Shown: piece by piece, positions 22,481 through 33,419 of the stretch
Layout: each line of letters starts with the position of its first letter
Numbering within the stretch: the stretch's first letter is position 1
Assembly: GCA_902702965.1 (NCBI GenBank)
Contig: CACRXP010000309.1
Location: 107,563 to 171,562, forward strand
Source: Spirometra erinaceieuropaei
Taxonomy: Eukaryota; Platyhelminthes; Cestoda; Diphyllobothriidea; Diphyllobothriidae
Direction: 5' to 3'
Length of the DNA stretch: 64,000 nucleotides
Notes under the pieces: model-generated
Told to the model about the DNA's origin: nothing
What the model saw: the letters and a program-made list of their open reading frames with translations, nothing else
The model's database searches: none
Made by a program: the position numbers and the translations under genes

Positions 22481-24859
22481 CCCCGGGTAAGTGTAATACA
22501 GAAATGGTGGTAATAGCGGTTGTACGGGTAGGGCATTGCTGTGAGTGGAGGACGAAATAAATGCAAAAAACAGAAAATAAACAGGTTTCCGTCTGAAGTC
22601 TTCTTCTGAACCTAAATATGACAACGAAATCGGGTGCGTTGATTAAAACATAAGCAAAAGGCAACTCAACAAATAAAAGGTATTTGAATAAATCGCCACT
22701 TGCAATTCTGATGTAGATTAGGAACCAGTGGAAAAAAAATCAACTAGTGCCAAATAATTCAACTGTGAAAATTCGCTGCAATGAATTGTTATGCAAATGA
22801 ATGTTAGAGGAGCTTCAGAAATAAACCCTAATGAGCACGCAAAATTTCAAATAACGCAGGCAAGATTTTATGCTTGCATCTTCATAATAAGACAGCTTAG
22901 TAATATAATATGAAAATTTAGGGAAAATAAAAATACAAATGTTTAGATTATATACAATAATGAAATTCATTAGTGGGCAGAGTAAGCAATAATGCTTATT
23001 TTTCCTCCTTCCAAAATTCAGACCATCGTCTCCAGATTGCAGAAAAGTCAAACGACCCCAGCTTGATTTTCTGCCGAAAGTGGGAGAAATAACCGAAGTT
23101 CAGCAAGGGAACTACTACCTAGTGTGGCAAAATGCCAATGCGGACGCCAAATGGGTCATCACTGAACACTTTACAGTCAGTCATACCAAGTATTTAAGGG
23201 ATCGGACCACAGAAAAATACGCCGGTTTGATTGAGGCGCATTGAAGCAAACTGAAACGGTAGCTCCACGAAGGATGACCGGTGTGGCGGTCAAGGATATG
23301 AGATCAACTTTAAGCATGCACAATAAGTTCGCTTCGTCTAGTGACAGAAGTGAGGGAGCTGTGAGGACTAGTTTATTCTGTACACAGGGCAGGTTGCCGT
23401 AAGTTGGCTGTTTGCTTGCAACAGAGAAAAGCGTCCGTTCACGGAGAGCGTCAGACGCTGTGTGTCGTTTACGCGGAAGTGAAAGTCTGTGTCAGTAGGT
23501 GGGGGTGACTGTTGAATGCTGGTCATGAGATTGGACGGATTAGGGGAGGCATAATTACAGATGCTCATGGGTATCAAGCCAGGTCGTCCGACGCGCATGA
23601 GGTGATAATTGATTGTGGGGGCAGCCGGGGGTCACTGCAGCTAGACAGGAGGGGGGGGGCCAGTTATAATCGGCGGGGGTGGTTGTATGCCGGCGGCCTG
23701 GCAACGATTGTCGCGGCCATCGACCGACAAAACGGAGCCGGAGAAAAGGGGGACTGGAGCGGCTGCTACACCGGTGGCGGGTCGTGCAATATGCGTCCAT
23801 GTAGGCAAGGTTCAATATCCCCTACAGTTTTGCTTAGAGGGCTTTAGCTTAAAGCAAGCGTCGGAACTACTCCTGTCGCATATTGCTGAAACATATCCAG
23901 TGCACCAACTTCTCCAACAGGAAACCTGAAGGACTCCCTCCTAAAGGCAATTTAACAACCATCTATAAGTAGATTTTTCTACGTAGACTCGACTAAATTT
24001 AAGTGGTTGTGCAAGTAAATGCACACAAATATTGTTGAAGAAGTAACTAAGTCACGGCGTAAGTATTCGGTAATAGAAACCGTTTGAAGATGCCGAGGGA
24101 GTCCAGCGTTTGTTTTCTAATCGAGGCTAAGTAAACCAACATGCAGCCGGCGATCATTACAGCGCGCGTTGTATGGTGAGTACTTAAATGGCACAAAATG
24201 ACACAAACATTCTTTTGGAAGAAATAAGTAAGTCACGGAGCACGGAACTAACAACGAAAGGCAATGTAAGAAGACTGGGATAACGAGGAAATCAAGATAA
24301 GACAAATCGATCACGGACAGGGGGAGCGAAAACCGAAGACCACCTCATGCTTAATATGATAGGACGGTCCGGAACATGGCGCACCCTTCCTGTCGTCCGG
24401 AGGTCGCACCTGACAAAGAACCGCAAACAGGCAGGGCAGTCTCGCCTAGCAGGCCCGCACGCGAGGAGTGATGCGCGACCTTCAGGTGGGGGTCTGCCCA
24501 TGCGGACGCTCAGAACTGGACCAGTAGGAACATGAAAACCAGAAAAAGGTCGAATCCTTAACTACAAAGGCACGGACAGAAGGCTTTAGGGTTGCTGTAC
24601 ACAGGGTAGCTGGCACAGTGAAGCTGTTATCCGGTATCCTGTCTGTCTTCTATTCCGCACAGAACTGAGGGATATAGCATAATGGATTATCACTATAAAA
24701 AAGGTCACACCGAAACAACTCGGTGCATGCAGTCATATTAATACGCCAAAAGGAGACCCCCATGGCCATAAATTAATAAATTAACTTAGGCCTACTAAAA
24801 CAAACGCAGTAGTTGGTGATGCATATTAAATACAGTGGGTTAACAACCTACCCTCACCG
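22481..24859. other. Segment interrupting retrotransposon A
   Basis: About 2.4 kb separates the two halves of element A. It starts with the dispersed repeat shared with 10740-10860. It then has an AT-rich part (22680-23060) with a short minus frame, a G-rich part (23490-23780), and two related phrases, AAGTAACTAAGTCACGG at 24034 and AAATAAGTAAGTCACGG at 24217. No transposase, RT or cellular gene is recognisable. The coding positions just before and after the segment overlap by a few codons (GNRRLCD at 22445, KRKGYGQFCD near 24872). This could reflect a nested insertion or two independent truncated copies. Confidence 0.5.
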
Positions 24860-26610
24860 TTCGCCTCTAAAAGCGCAAGGGGTACGGGCAATTCTGTGAC
24901 AACAACAAGACATCACAATGCTTTACAATCGTTTCAATGGCCGTGCAGAGCAGGGGCTGCTTCAGGAAGGTCAGTGTGGCTTCCGATGACACCGCAGAAC
25001 CATAGGAATTATCTGTACCACTTACCAGCTACAACGGAAAACCAGGAGATATGAACCCACCGCCACATTACCTTTGTGGGTTTGATGAAGGCTTTGACGT
25101 GGTTATTCACGATGGACTGTGGGAAACCATATAGAAATTCTTATGTCCTGAGTGATTCACGCACGGGGTACTTCAGCTCCACGGTGGGATGATAGCCCGT
25201 GTCACGCAGAACGAGGCAATCTCTGAGGCATTTGCGATGGCTAACCGAGTGAAGCAGGGTCGCATACTCGTCCCACACCCTCCTCAGCCTCACGTTCTCT
25301 GCTACGCTGATGGACGCCTACTGTGGTGAACGCCCTGGGATACGCATCGTCTATAGGACTAACAACCAACACGGACAAAACGATGCTCGTGCACCAGCCG
25401 TCATCCAACGCTAAATGCAGCAGCCCTCAATTCAATGTCAACGGCAGCCAAGTTTAAACCGTGAACAACCGCGCTTATCCAGGAAGCACGATCGCGCGTT
25501 GCACAAAAACTGACAACGAGGTTGTCCATCGGATTTCCAAAGCCAGCTAGGCTCTCAGCCGGCTGTAAGCTTCCGCATGGAATCGTCACGGCCTTCGACT
25601 AAATAACAAATTGAAGCTGCACAAGGCCGTCGTTCTGACGACACTTCTGTACGAGGCGGAGGCCTGGACTGTCTGCTCCACCCATTTCAGGGAGCTCAAC
25701 CACGTCCATCTCAGCTGCCTGCACCGATTGCTGGAGCCAAGATGGGAAGACAGGTTCTAGGACACGGAAGTCCTGGAACGAACCGGAATCGTCGGCATTC
25801 ACGGCATGCTGAGGCGGCTACAACTCTGATGGAGCGGCCACCTGGGGAGGATGGACGATGAACGGCCTCGTCAGACACCTTAGAGGCAATGCACCAACAA
25901 CCCGGCAGCACCAACCTTTCCTTCCACAAACATTCCTACTGTCGCCCCTGCCTCAAGCCCCACGACGACGACAACACCTATCACCAGTGATCACACTCTC
26001 GATATCCCACCACCCTAGATCACGAACATCATCCTTCCTGCTGCAACCGCTGCGTCGATCACAGTGATAAGTTCCATTAACATCACCTTTTCCCTACCTC
26101 CCACCACCAATGAGACAACACCGGACGTTCCATCAACCACTACATTAATCACCGCCGCCCTCACCACTAGCAATGAGGAAATGATCCCAAACTGTTCTCC
26201 TTTCGATCGCACATTCATTCGCCGCATTGGTCTATTCGGTCACATGCTTATCTGCGAAGGCGGACCTCAAAACTCCAAGCGTAGCCTGTGTACCCCACAA
26301 CTCTTCCATATCTAGCATTAACAACCGTCACCCACCAGCACAACCACTGCCGGTTGACCCACCACCCCGACCAATTCTGCAGCCTCCAACCTATCCTGTC
26401 CTCACTGTCACCGCACAGGTGCCACCCGCATCGGTCTGGTCGATCACTTGCAAACCCATCGCACAGAACCTGACGAACCGCCGCTAGAAGCACCAAAATA
26501 CGCACACCTCACACATCTCAACTATCTATACTGTCTACACACATTCACGCACCGCATGGACCTATTAGTCCACATGCGCCTCCACGAAAACCCACGGTAG
26601 AGCACAACCG
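24860..26610 (+). pseudogene. RTE-like retrotransposon A, RT half with C-terminal C2H2 zinc fingers
   Basis: Plus-strand pieces in order: KRKGYGQFCDNN, EQGLLQEGQCGFRRH (RT), GLWETI and GGMIARVTQNEAISEAFAM. There is then a jump over the YADD box, which is deleted near 25320. The thumb follows: ISKASQALS, KLHKAVVLTTLLYEAEAWTV, LERTGIVGI, WSGHLGRMDDERP. Beyond a Pro/Thr/Ser-rich linker (25900-26200) come C2H2-type units. FDRTFIRRIGLFGHML (about 26200) has lost ligands. CPHCHRTGATRIGLVDHLQT followed by H (about 26398-26460) keeps all four ligands. FTHRMDLLVHMRLHEN (about 26550-26595) has lost one cysteine. An RT followed by zinc fingers at the C-terminus is characteristic of this flatworm family as I know it. 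Confidence 0.85.
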
Positions 26611-27020
26611 GCCTTGTCATATTACCGCATATCTCCGCACCATCTCCTGCGACACACATGATCACACTCAACATCACACAACACAACAGTTCGACCGTCG
26701 ATTTCGACGATGTCCACCGTGTGCCCCACAGACTGCATTGTGGGAGCAGGGACGGTGACTTGCGCAGGGGTTTATAGTGCCAGTAGACTTGCGCTGCATC
26801 TACCTACACTCTCTCCTCCTCCCCCGCCTGGGCCCGGTGTCAAGACAGAGTCAAGAAGACCGGACACGGGGGAGGCCGCAGGTGGATGGCTCGGACGGAT
26901 CCTCGCCTTGGCGCTCCACTCCGCACCCCCTGGTCCACACACAAATGACCAGGATTTTGACCACAAAACAATGGGGTGGAGACAGTGATCCGGTTGTGCG
27001 ACGAATGCCGACAACAGGGT
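26611..27020 (+). repeat. RTE tail repeat (+ orientation)
   Basis: The tail directly follows the zinc-finger region. It carries the hairpin ACAGTTCGACCGTCG (26686-26700), then CGACGATGTCCACCGTG and, near 26835, GTGTCAAGACAGAGTCAAGA. Related sequence occurs at 28580-28780, 28970-29230, 50230-50480 and 51613-51860 (minus) and at 33000-33310 (plus). It probably serves as a shared 3' end recognised by RTE-type reverse transcriptase. Confidence 0.65.
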
Positions 27021-27137
27021 CCGCCAGCGCACCCCGCAAATGTTGGCAATTGTTATTACGCAAAGATAACGCCTGCCAGAGTCCGATGTGGCCCCCCCGT
27101 TGGTCCAGCGCATCTAACACGTGGCCCGTTTTGAGGG

Positions 27138-27161
27138 CACACACACACACACACACACACG
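27138..27161 (+). repeat. CA dinucleotide microsatellite
   Basis: About twelve CA units in a row (ACACACACACACACAC...). It lies just outside the RTE tail repeat. Confidence 0.95.
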
Positions 27162-27533
27162 TACCATGGTTTCGGGATCTTTAGGGTTAAATATACTGGG
27201 AGGTCAGGCAGTCTCGGACTGCAAGGATCGGGGCTCCGATTTATAAAGTAGTTACGTTCGGGAACAGGCAATAAAACTTCTGTGATTCATTATTGAACCG
27301 ACCTAAAGCCGATGCCGAGTACTCCGAGTGGCAAAAGTAGAACACGTGCCGATATCCTTCCCAAATTGCAGCTAAACTTAGTTGCCGACAAAGCCAAGAT
27401 GTAAAGGCTCTATTTGCCTTTGCCATGCGTTTCTTATTAGCCAAATCTGTATGCGACCAGTGGTGGGCACCGGTCAAATAAGCATGCCGCGACTGGGTAT
27501 ACATTTAGAAAGGAATTTTGCAGCGACAAGATC

Positions 27534-27719
27534 TTAGGGAGGGAACTCACACTTCTCCTCGTAGGCGGCTTCCTGAGGGAGAATAACGCCGTCATCTTCA
27601 TCACAGTTACCATAGTAGGAAATGTCAACTTGTTTCATTAGTTCGCCACGAGTTTTACGAGGAATGGGTTGTGGTTGTTCTTCAAACAGTTCTTCAAACA
27701 TCACACAACGCAAGCACAC
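27534..27719 (-). pseudogene. Short coding-like fragment, unknown
   Basis: The minus strand is open for 61 codons with a protein-like composition: FEELFEEQPQPIPRKTRGEL, QVDISYYGNCDEDDG, EAAYEEKCEFPP. The frame then breaks; a further minus-strand piece at 27430-27241 (WLCRQLSLAAIWEGYRH) may belong to the same ancestral protein. I do not recognise the family. It could be a decayed gene, an exon, or part of a gag-like or transposase protein. Confidence 0.25.
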
Positions 27720-27859
27720 AATTAGCCCCTCTCACGTAAGTGAATGAATCAAGTACTGTTTATATAGCGAATATTTCCATTGTTACTGTACAGTTATTTC
27801 TAACGAGCTGACATGTAATCAAAAGGGTTCTCAAAGGCTTTGCCTATCATCATTATCAA

Positions 27860-28560
27860 ATAAACTGAAATAAACTGAAAAGTGGGAAGTGTGTTTCTCG
27901 GCCGCATTTCCATTTGGCCCATCTTCTGTATGTGCGAATTGAGACTGAGACTATAACGATGCGCTGAGCACCGTGGTTTCGAATGTTGTCAACTGACATT
28001 GAAACCCAAGCTCCGCTGTCAGGCCAGTGTGTGTTTTTGTGCATTGGCCGACTGGTGAACTGAGATTCAGGCTGCGACGGCTCCTTCTTAACGTGACGTC
28101 TGCCGCTCTCACCCATACAGCCTATCCCTCTTCTGTGACGATTTGGTGCTTGTGTCTGGGGGCCAGGTCGTGTATGTGACATGCGCAGACGAGGTCATTA
28201 GCTATGTCAGCCTCTAACTCCACTCCCCGCACCAGAAACCTAACCGGCCCGGACAGTGGCTGGGGCCAGGAATGGGAATACAGAATGACGTCGACTACTC
28301 TGCGCATTTCCCTCAATGCAAAAAATCTTACGATTTTGAAGCTATCACGGTGCCCTAAAAGCCATGGCCTGGAAGGCTGCTAACCAGACGGATAACTCGG
28401 GCCCCGCAGTCAGCCCAGTGTGTATTTGTGTGGTGTGGTGGTCTAGCAGACTTAGAGTCAGACTGCAATGGCTCCTTCTTAATGTATCCTCAAGGGCCCG
28501 CCATATCCGTGGGTTCCAAACGGGGTGTTACGACACATCTAGGGGCGGTGACGCCCGTAC
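27860..28560. repeat. Two diverged copies of a ~90-bp unit
   Basis: 28008-28095 and 28400-28490 share CCCGC-GTCAG-CCAGTGTGT and GGCTCCTTCTTAA with the same spacing, in direct orientation. A weaker echo (AATGGCTGCTTCTTA) occurs at 47727. No coding content is visible. Confidence 0.45.
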
Positions 28561-28579
28561 TACCCTTCTTCACCCTCCC

Positions 28580-28780
28580 CCATTTCCGATCTTCTTGAGA
28601 CGGTTATGACGTCAGGCCGAGATGGGGTAGGAGTACCGAGTGCGCTAGATGTGACCAAGTCTTCTACTAGCATAAACCTTATCACGCGTAAATCGTCATC
28701 GGGGCACCACCGCATCGGATACGACGGTAGAACTGTCGTGTGTGCGCGCATGAACAAAAGACGGGTCACGAGAAAGGTAC
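28580..28780 (-). repeat. RTE tail repeat (minus orientation)
   Basis: Contains the hairpin ACGACGGTAGAACTGTCGTG (28721-28740) and, on the left, a GATCTTCTTGAGACGG phrase that is the reverse of the GTCAAGAAG box in other copies. It lies next to the 3' end of retrotransposon C. Confidence 0.5.
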
Positions 28781-28799
28781 GCTGGCCCAACGCAAGAAC

Positions 28800-31200
28800 G
28801 AAATCGGAGTCTGGCATGTGTTCTCGGGAATGCGCATCCATAACACATGCCAACATTCCGGGTGAGGTGGCAGGCTCGGTTGCCGGTTCACGCCGCGCCA
28901 ATCGGAAATCCGCGCCGTCCCCTTATTTGTGATGTGATATAAAATCCTGGTCAGCGTGCTCAGTAGACAAGGGGGTGTTGAGGTACGCCAAGGTGCTGGT
29001 TTAAGCCGTGTCAGTCACTTGCGTCCTTTTTTGCCTTCAACCATCTTGACTCCGTCTTAGCAGCGGATACAGGTGGGGGAGGAGGATAGAGTGCGGCTGT
29101 TGCTATGAAAGTGGGCTTTAACAATAAACTGATTTCTGTGCTAGTCATCGCACTGCGTCCGGCACGTATGCTTGTTGTATGGGGTGGGTATCGCCGCTTA
29201 CGACGGTCAAACTGTCGTGTTGTTGATATTGTTGTTGTTGTTGTTGTTGCAGCCGTTTACTTGCTTGTGCTTCGTACAGCTGTGATCGTACGTGATCTAG
29301 CTAGTCCTGAAGGTATCCCAGATCGTGCTTCTTCACGCCTGAAGGTCTGCGGTAGCGCATCTGGGGCGTTCGACTCGTTCTCTCCTCAGCGCCGGAGACC
29401 GAATAACTAAGGTCCATAAAGCATTTCCATGACATTGCGAACTGTATCGAGTCAAGCTTTGGGTTGGCCCCCAGTTGGGCATCGGAGCCGGACTGGAGGC
29501 TGCAAAGCCGAGTTCATGGACGGACGACGACGAATGTGCTCAAACCATGTCAGTTGTCTTTCTTGACTGGCCTGGGATATACTCACGGTGTTGTCTCAGC
29601 GAGTGCGGCCTCTCTCATTGGAGACGAGGCCAATGAACTTTATTTGAAGGATGTTCCTCAGGCAGCGATTGTTAAGCATCTATAGTTCTGGATCATATTC
29701 CACAGCTGACTGGACGTGTGCTGATATACGCAGACATTTCTGGCGATGGAGATGTCGTGTCGGATCCAAATACAGCATCGCTCCACGAAATGATGTCGTC
29801 CTTTCTCCGACCATTCGGCAACAGCCTTTCCTTGAGACATTTTAAACTGTATGCTTCCCCAGGGTCACTGCCATTGATCCCGAGGCGTGTATTCTCATGG
29901 GTAGGAATACAGCTCAAGAAAGCCTGGAGCATCCTGAGCGTTTATGGATAAACTGACCGATTTGGCAACTTCTTTCATTTCGTGACATCAAAAGCTATGG
30001 ATCATCAGAGTCTGAGGCTAGCAAGGCCATGTCGTTAACACCATTTTTAGTCAGTCACCCGACTCGCTGGTGCAGATCCAACGCCGTAAATTCCGTGTAG
30101 TGTCCTTCCGAGGCTCTGTACAGTAACGCATTCGAACAAAATTGACGAGTCGATTCGACCAGATCGAATAGCGATCAGCTCTGACGGATTGTTACGGAAC
30201 AGAACTCTCAGATTAACTGAACGATAGCTGGCTCTAACCATAGCGATGATTTTGTCGATAACCAATCTACTTTGACTATTTACGACGAAATGATCGGAAG
30301 CGGACGCTGAGACTTCGTTTACAAAACAGCTGCCAACAGATTGTTGGTAGTCATATCGGATTTCATGAATACACCACTGCGTGAATATCTTGTGAGCACA
30401 CCCATGCCCAACTTGAAATCCAGATTGGTTAGGTCTCATCCTGGAGTGCTGTTTAACTTAAAATCGGCGGTGGCGTTCACGGGAACATTGGCTTAGCCTG
30501 TACCAAGGTATTTCTCGCACACTGTCTTATCTCCCTTCTTGAAAACAGGCACAAGGATGTCCGAGTCTCAGTCGTCAGGAACAGTCCCACCTCCCCAAGC
30601 TTGCTCAACTACCTCATTAAACCAGGTTGCGAGGGAATCGACACAAGACTTGTAGATTTCAGTGGGAATACCGTCCTTTCCGGGCGGCTTGTTATGTGGT
30701 CTCCGTATCGTGTTGGCGATTTCCCCCTCAGAGTGTGAGGGGTCACATGATACTGCATAAACCGAAGATGGATCAGGCCTTCCTGAAGAGGTGAACGAGG
30801 TCGTAGAGGGTTAGTCATCGAAATTGAGAAAGTGCTCGTAATGCTCACACCAACACTCTACCTGGGTTAAATTGTTAGCATTACGGTCGCCATTCGCATC
30901 GGGAACATGGTTACTCTGCATAGCGCACTTTCCACTGCCTCCGTGGATAATTTGTTCGTTTTTAAGCGTCATTGACGCCTGAGACCTGGTTTATGAAGGC
31001 AGCTACTTCAGTCCACTTTGCCCTTCTGTCACCTCAACTGTTTTGCCGTCATTTTCGGGATTTGGCAAAAGGAGTCATCGTTGTGGTACCTAGCTCGAAC
31101 CGTCTAGTCAGCCAACTGCGATGTTTTTTTACTAATCCAATCTTTGCGGTGCCAGCGGGTGAATTCAGGTATTTCCTCAGCTGCCGCAGAGTCAGATGAC
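28800..31200 (-). pseudogene. RTE-like retrotransposon C (RT and 3' region)
   Basis: Read on the minus strand from 31200 down, 30640-30480 holds SLATWFNEVVEQAW and IPVFKKGDK-like text. At 30439-30047 come MRPNQSGFQVGHGCAHKIFT, EIRYDYQQSVGSCF (motif A region, with the AFD core replaced), [18 protein letters not shown] and [12 protein letters not shown] (motif B). At 29932-29693 is the thumb, [17 protein letters not shown] and [19 protein letters not shown]. Motif C is not found. The region 29650-28800 is non-coding tail with the hairpin CGACGGTCAAACTGTCG (29201-29217) and a GTT microsatellite (29222-29250). This family lacks zinc fingers and is distinct from A and B. A near-copy lies at 50063-51612, and both share the same 3' border (AAATCGGAGTCTGGCATG). 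Confidence 0.82.
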
Positions 31201-32095
31201 TTCAATGCTGACCATTCCCCACTACCCCCTCTTTGTATTCGTATCATAAAAGTAGGCCGAATTTCCGTGACCAGGACCTAGGCCGTGCTGGGTTGTTTTG
31301 ACTTTGAGACCAGAGCATTTTTCGCGAAACATTTCGGGTGCGGATCAGAGGTGAGCTTTCTGGAATCTCTGATCGAAAACATGACGTGAGTCTATGGACG
31401 TCGAAAGTTTCAGGACCACGCATCGACCTGCTAACATGAACTTATCAGCGGAACCATGAACCAACGAGAATAGAGTTTATTTATCTGGTCATATGGCCGT
31501 CCTTTGCATATCAGGCTATTCCGGAAGCACTTTTTGATGACTAGTAGTTGGTTCTAATAACAAACGTTCAGTTTTCAGTCCCGATCGAGAACCAAGCCTA
31601 AAGTGGTCACCAAGGCGACTGTTTGACGAGCCGTGGACAACAATCAGTAAACCACAGTGAGTCTTTCAACTATCAAGTGCGGCTACGGGTGGACGGTTTC
31701 TTTATTGCGCTGGTTGAAGTTGATGTTGGTGCGTACACGGAGACGACAGAGACGTTTGTAAAGTGACCCGTCAGTAGAACGTAAGCCAGCTGGTTATTGA
31801 CTGATTTTCACGTAAATTGTATGGTTTTCTTGTGGCACGTGGGCAATCGCACACCATACCTACCAGGATAGTCGCATGGGTCGCTGTAATAATAGAGGGA
31901 AGACGGAATTTACTTCAAGGAACTTACTTTTTCGAGTACCTTAATCGGAGAATCAGGCTTCGGATAGGTAGCATACATGTATTTAATAATAATGAAGACT
32001 GCGCGCCGCCAAATTTTGGGTGACGGGATCTTGGAGCGTTTGCATATCATAGCATCTAAAACCACGAGCCCATTAGCGACTGAGTAGTTCAGCTC
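31201..32095. other. No gene recognised
   Basis: Only short frames without motifs are seen. The region could include the 5' part of retrotransposon C, but no endonuclease motif was recognised. Confidence 0.4.
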
Positions 32096-32410
32096 GTTTA
32101 CTAAACCAGGGCTGCGAAGCGAGTCAGCTCCAAGGGTCGTTATAGCATTAATAGCAATACTTGATACAAAAACAGCAAGAGCTTTCTTGGGTATTTTGAT
32201 TACATCCTGGTTCTTAATAGTTGCCCGGATTCTTCTTTCGAGGTTGTCTCTTCAAAAGACTTGCTTCAAAAACCTAACCATACGGTAACGGTGGTAAGCG
32301 AACTTACATAATGGCGGTTTACGGGTGTTATGTCACATTGTCACCAACGGACTTTGTCGTATCTTATAAGACGGTCGGCTTGCCATACCTCAGTCTTTCG
32401 CTGCTGGTCC
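32096..32410 (+). repeat. Diverged repeat shared with 51880-52190
   Basis: Shared phrases in the same order: GTCGTTATAGCATTAATAG / GTCGTCATAGCATGGATAG, TTTCTTGGGTATTTTGA / TTTCTTGGGTGTTTTGA, and GTCACATTGTCACCAACGG / GCCACATTGCCACCATCGG. The family is not identified. Confidence 0.65.
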
Positions 32411-32999
32411 CCGTCTGTCTGGAAGTAAAGGATGTAAATCACTGACGTCAGCAATCCTTTAAGACAGTAGGGGCGCCACTATAGTCGACGAGGTTTTCGA
32501 GAACTATCAGACAAATGCAAAGCTGTACATTGTCAGTTTGAATACGTCAGGTTTTTAAGGGCGGTGGAACATCATTTCAAGGTATTCCCTGTGTTATTGC
32601 GCAACAGTGCTACTCATTATTAATATTTTGGTCTTGTTCCTGAGGTACTCAGTATACCAACTTCTGGAAGGTCCGGGAGAGGTTAAAAAGTTAAAAGTCA
32701 TGTAGAAACCCAAAAGAGGTTGGTGGGGATATGACCGGCGTCTCCGAAACGCAAAAGGGTTAGCTTTCGTCCATACGGCAAGGTCAGCGGGTGGAATTTG
32801 GACTGCTGGGCCCTGCTTGCTCGATCATCTGTGACCAAATAATTTGAAATTGTTTGCTTGTTTGATTGTTTTACGGGAGGAGAAGCACAAGCAAGCTGCG
32901 TATTCGCGCCGCCTGCGCTACCAAAACCTGTAGTATTATAAGTTAGTTGTGCCTAAACTAAGAGATAAATGATCCCTCAGGCTGGGTTCTTACCCCGTA

Positions 33000-33310
33000 C
33001 CCCTCTTATGCACCGTCTTTAGGACGAACCACATGATAGCAGGGACATCACCATCAATCTTGATAGTGTTACCATCGCATCCGACGATGTGCTACAAGCA
33101 AGGTGTTGCAGGCATAGTGGCTTGCGCCTCTACTACACTCTCTCTTCCTTGCCACCTTGCCCGGTGTCAACACACAGTCAAGAAGGTCGGAAATGAGAGA
33201 AGGTCACGTTGTTAGCTCAGCCTCACCCGCACCTAACCATATCACCACACCCCCTGGCTGACCAGACGTTCACAAACTTCGGGACTCAGAAGGGTTACAC
33301 ACAGGCCTGC
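33000..33310 (+). repeat. RTE tail-like repeat (+ orientation)
   Basis: Resembles the tail of retrotransposon A in order and orientation: CGACGATG, TGGCTTGCGCCTCTACTAC, CACTCTCTCTTCC, CCGGTGTCAACACACAGTCA, ACACCCCCTGGC. The hairpin at the left is decayed. Its orientation is opposite to the neighbouring element B, so it is not that element's own tail. Confidence 0.55.
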
Positions 33311-33419
33311 ATTCTCCTGGACCATAATTGTCCAAAGGTTGGGTAACCAGTCAGTTAGCGATTGAAAGGCACTACCCATCGAGTAACTCACACTCCTCAT
33401 ATGCATGAGAGTGCCACAG

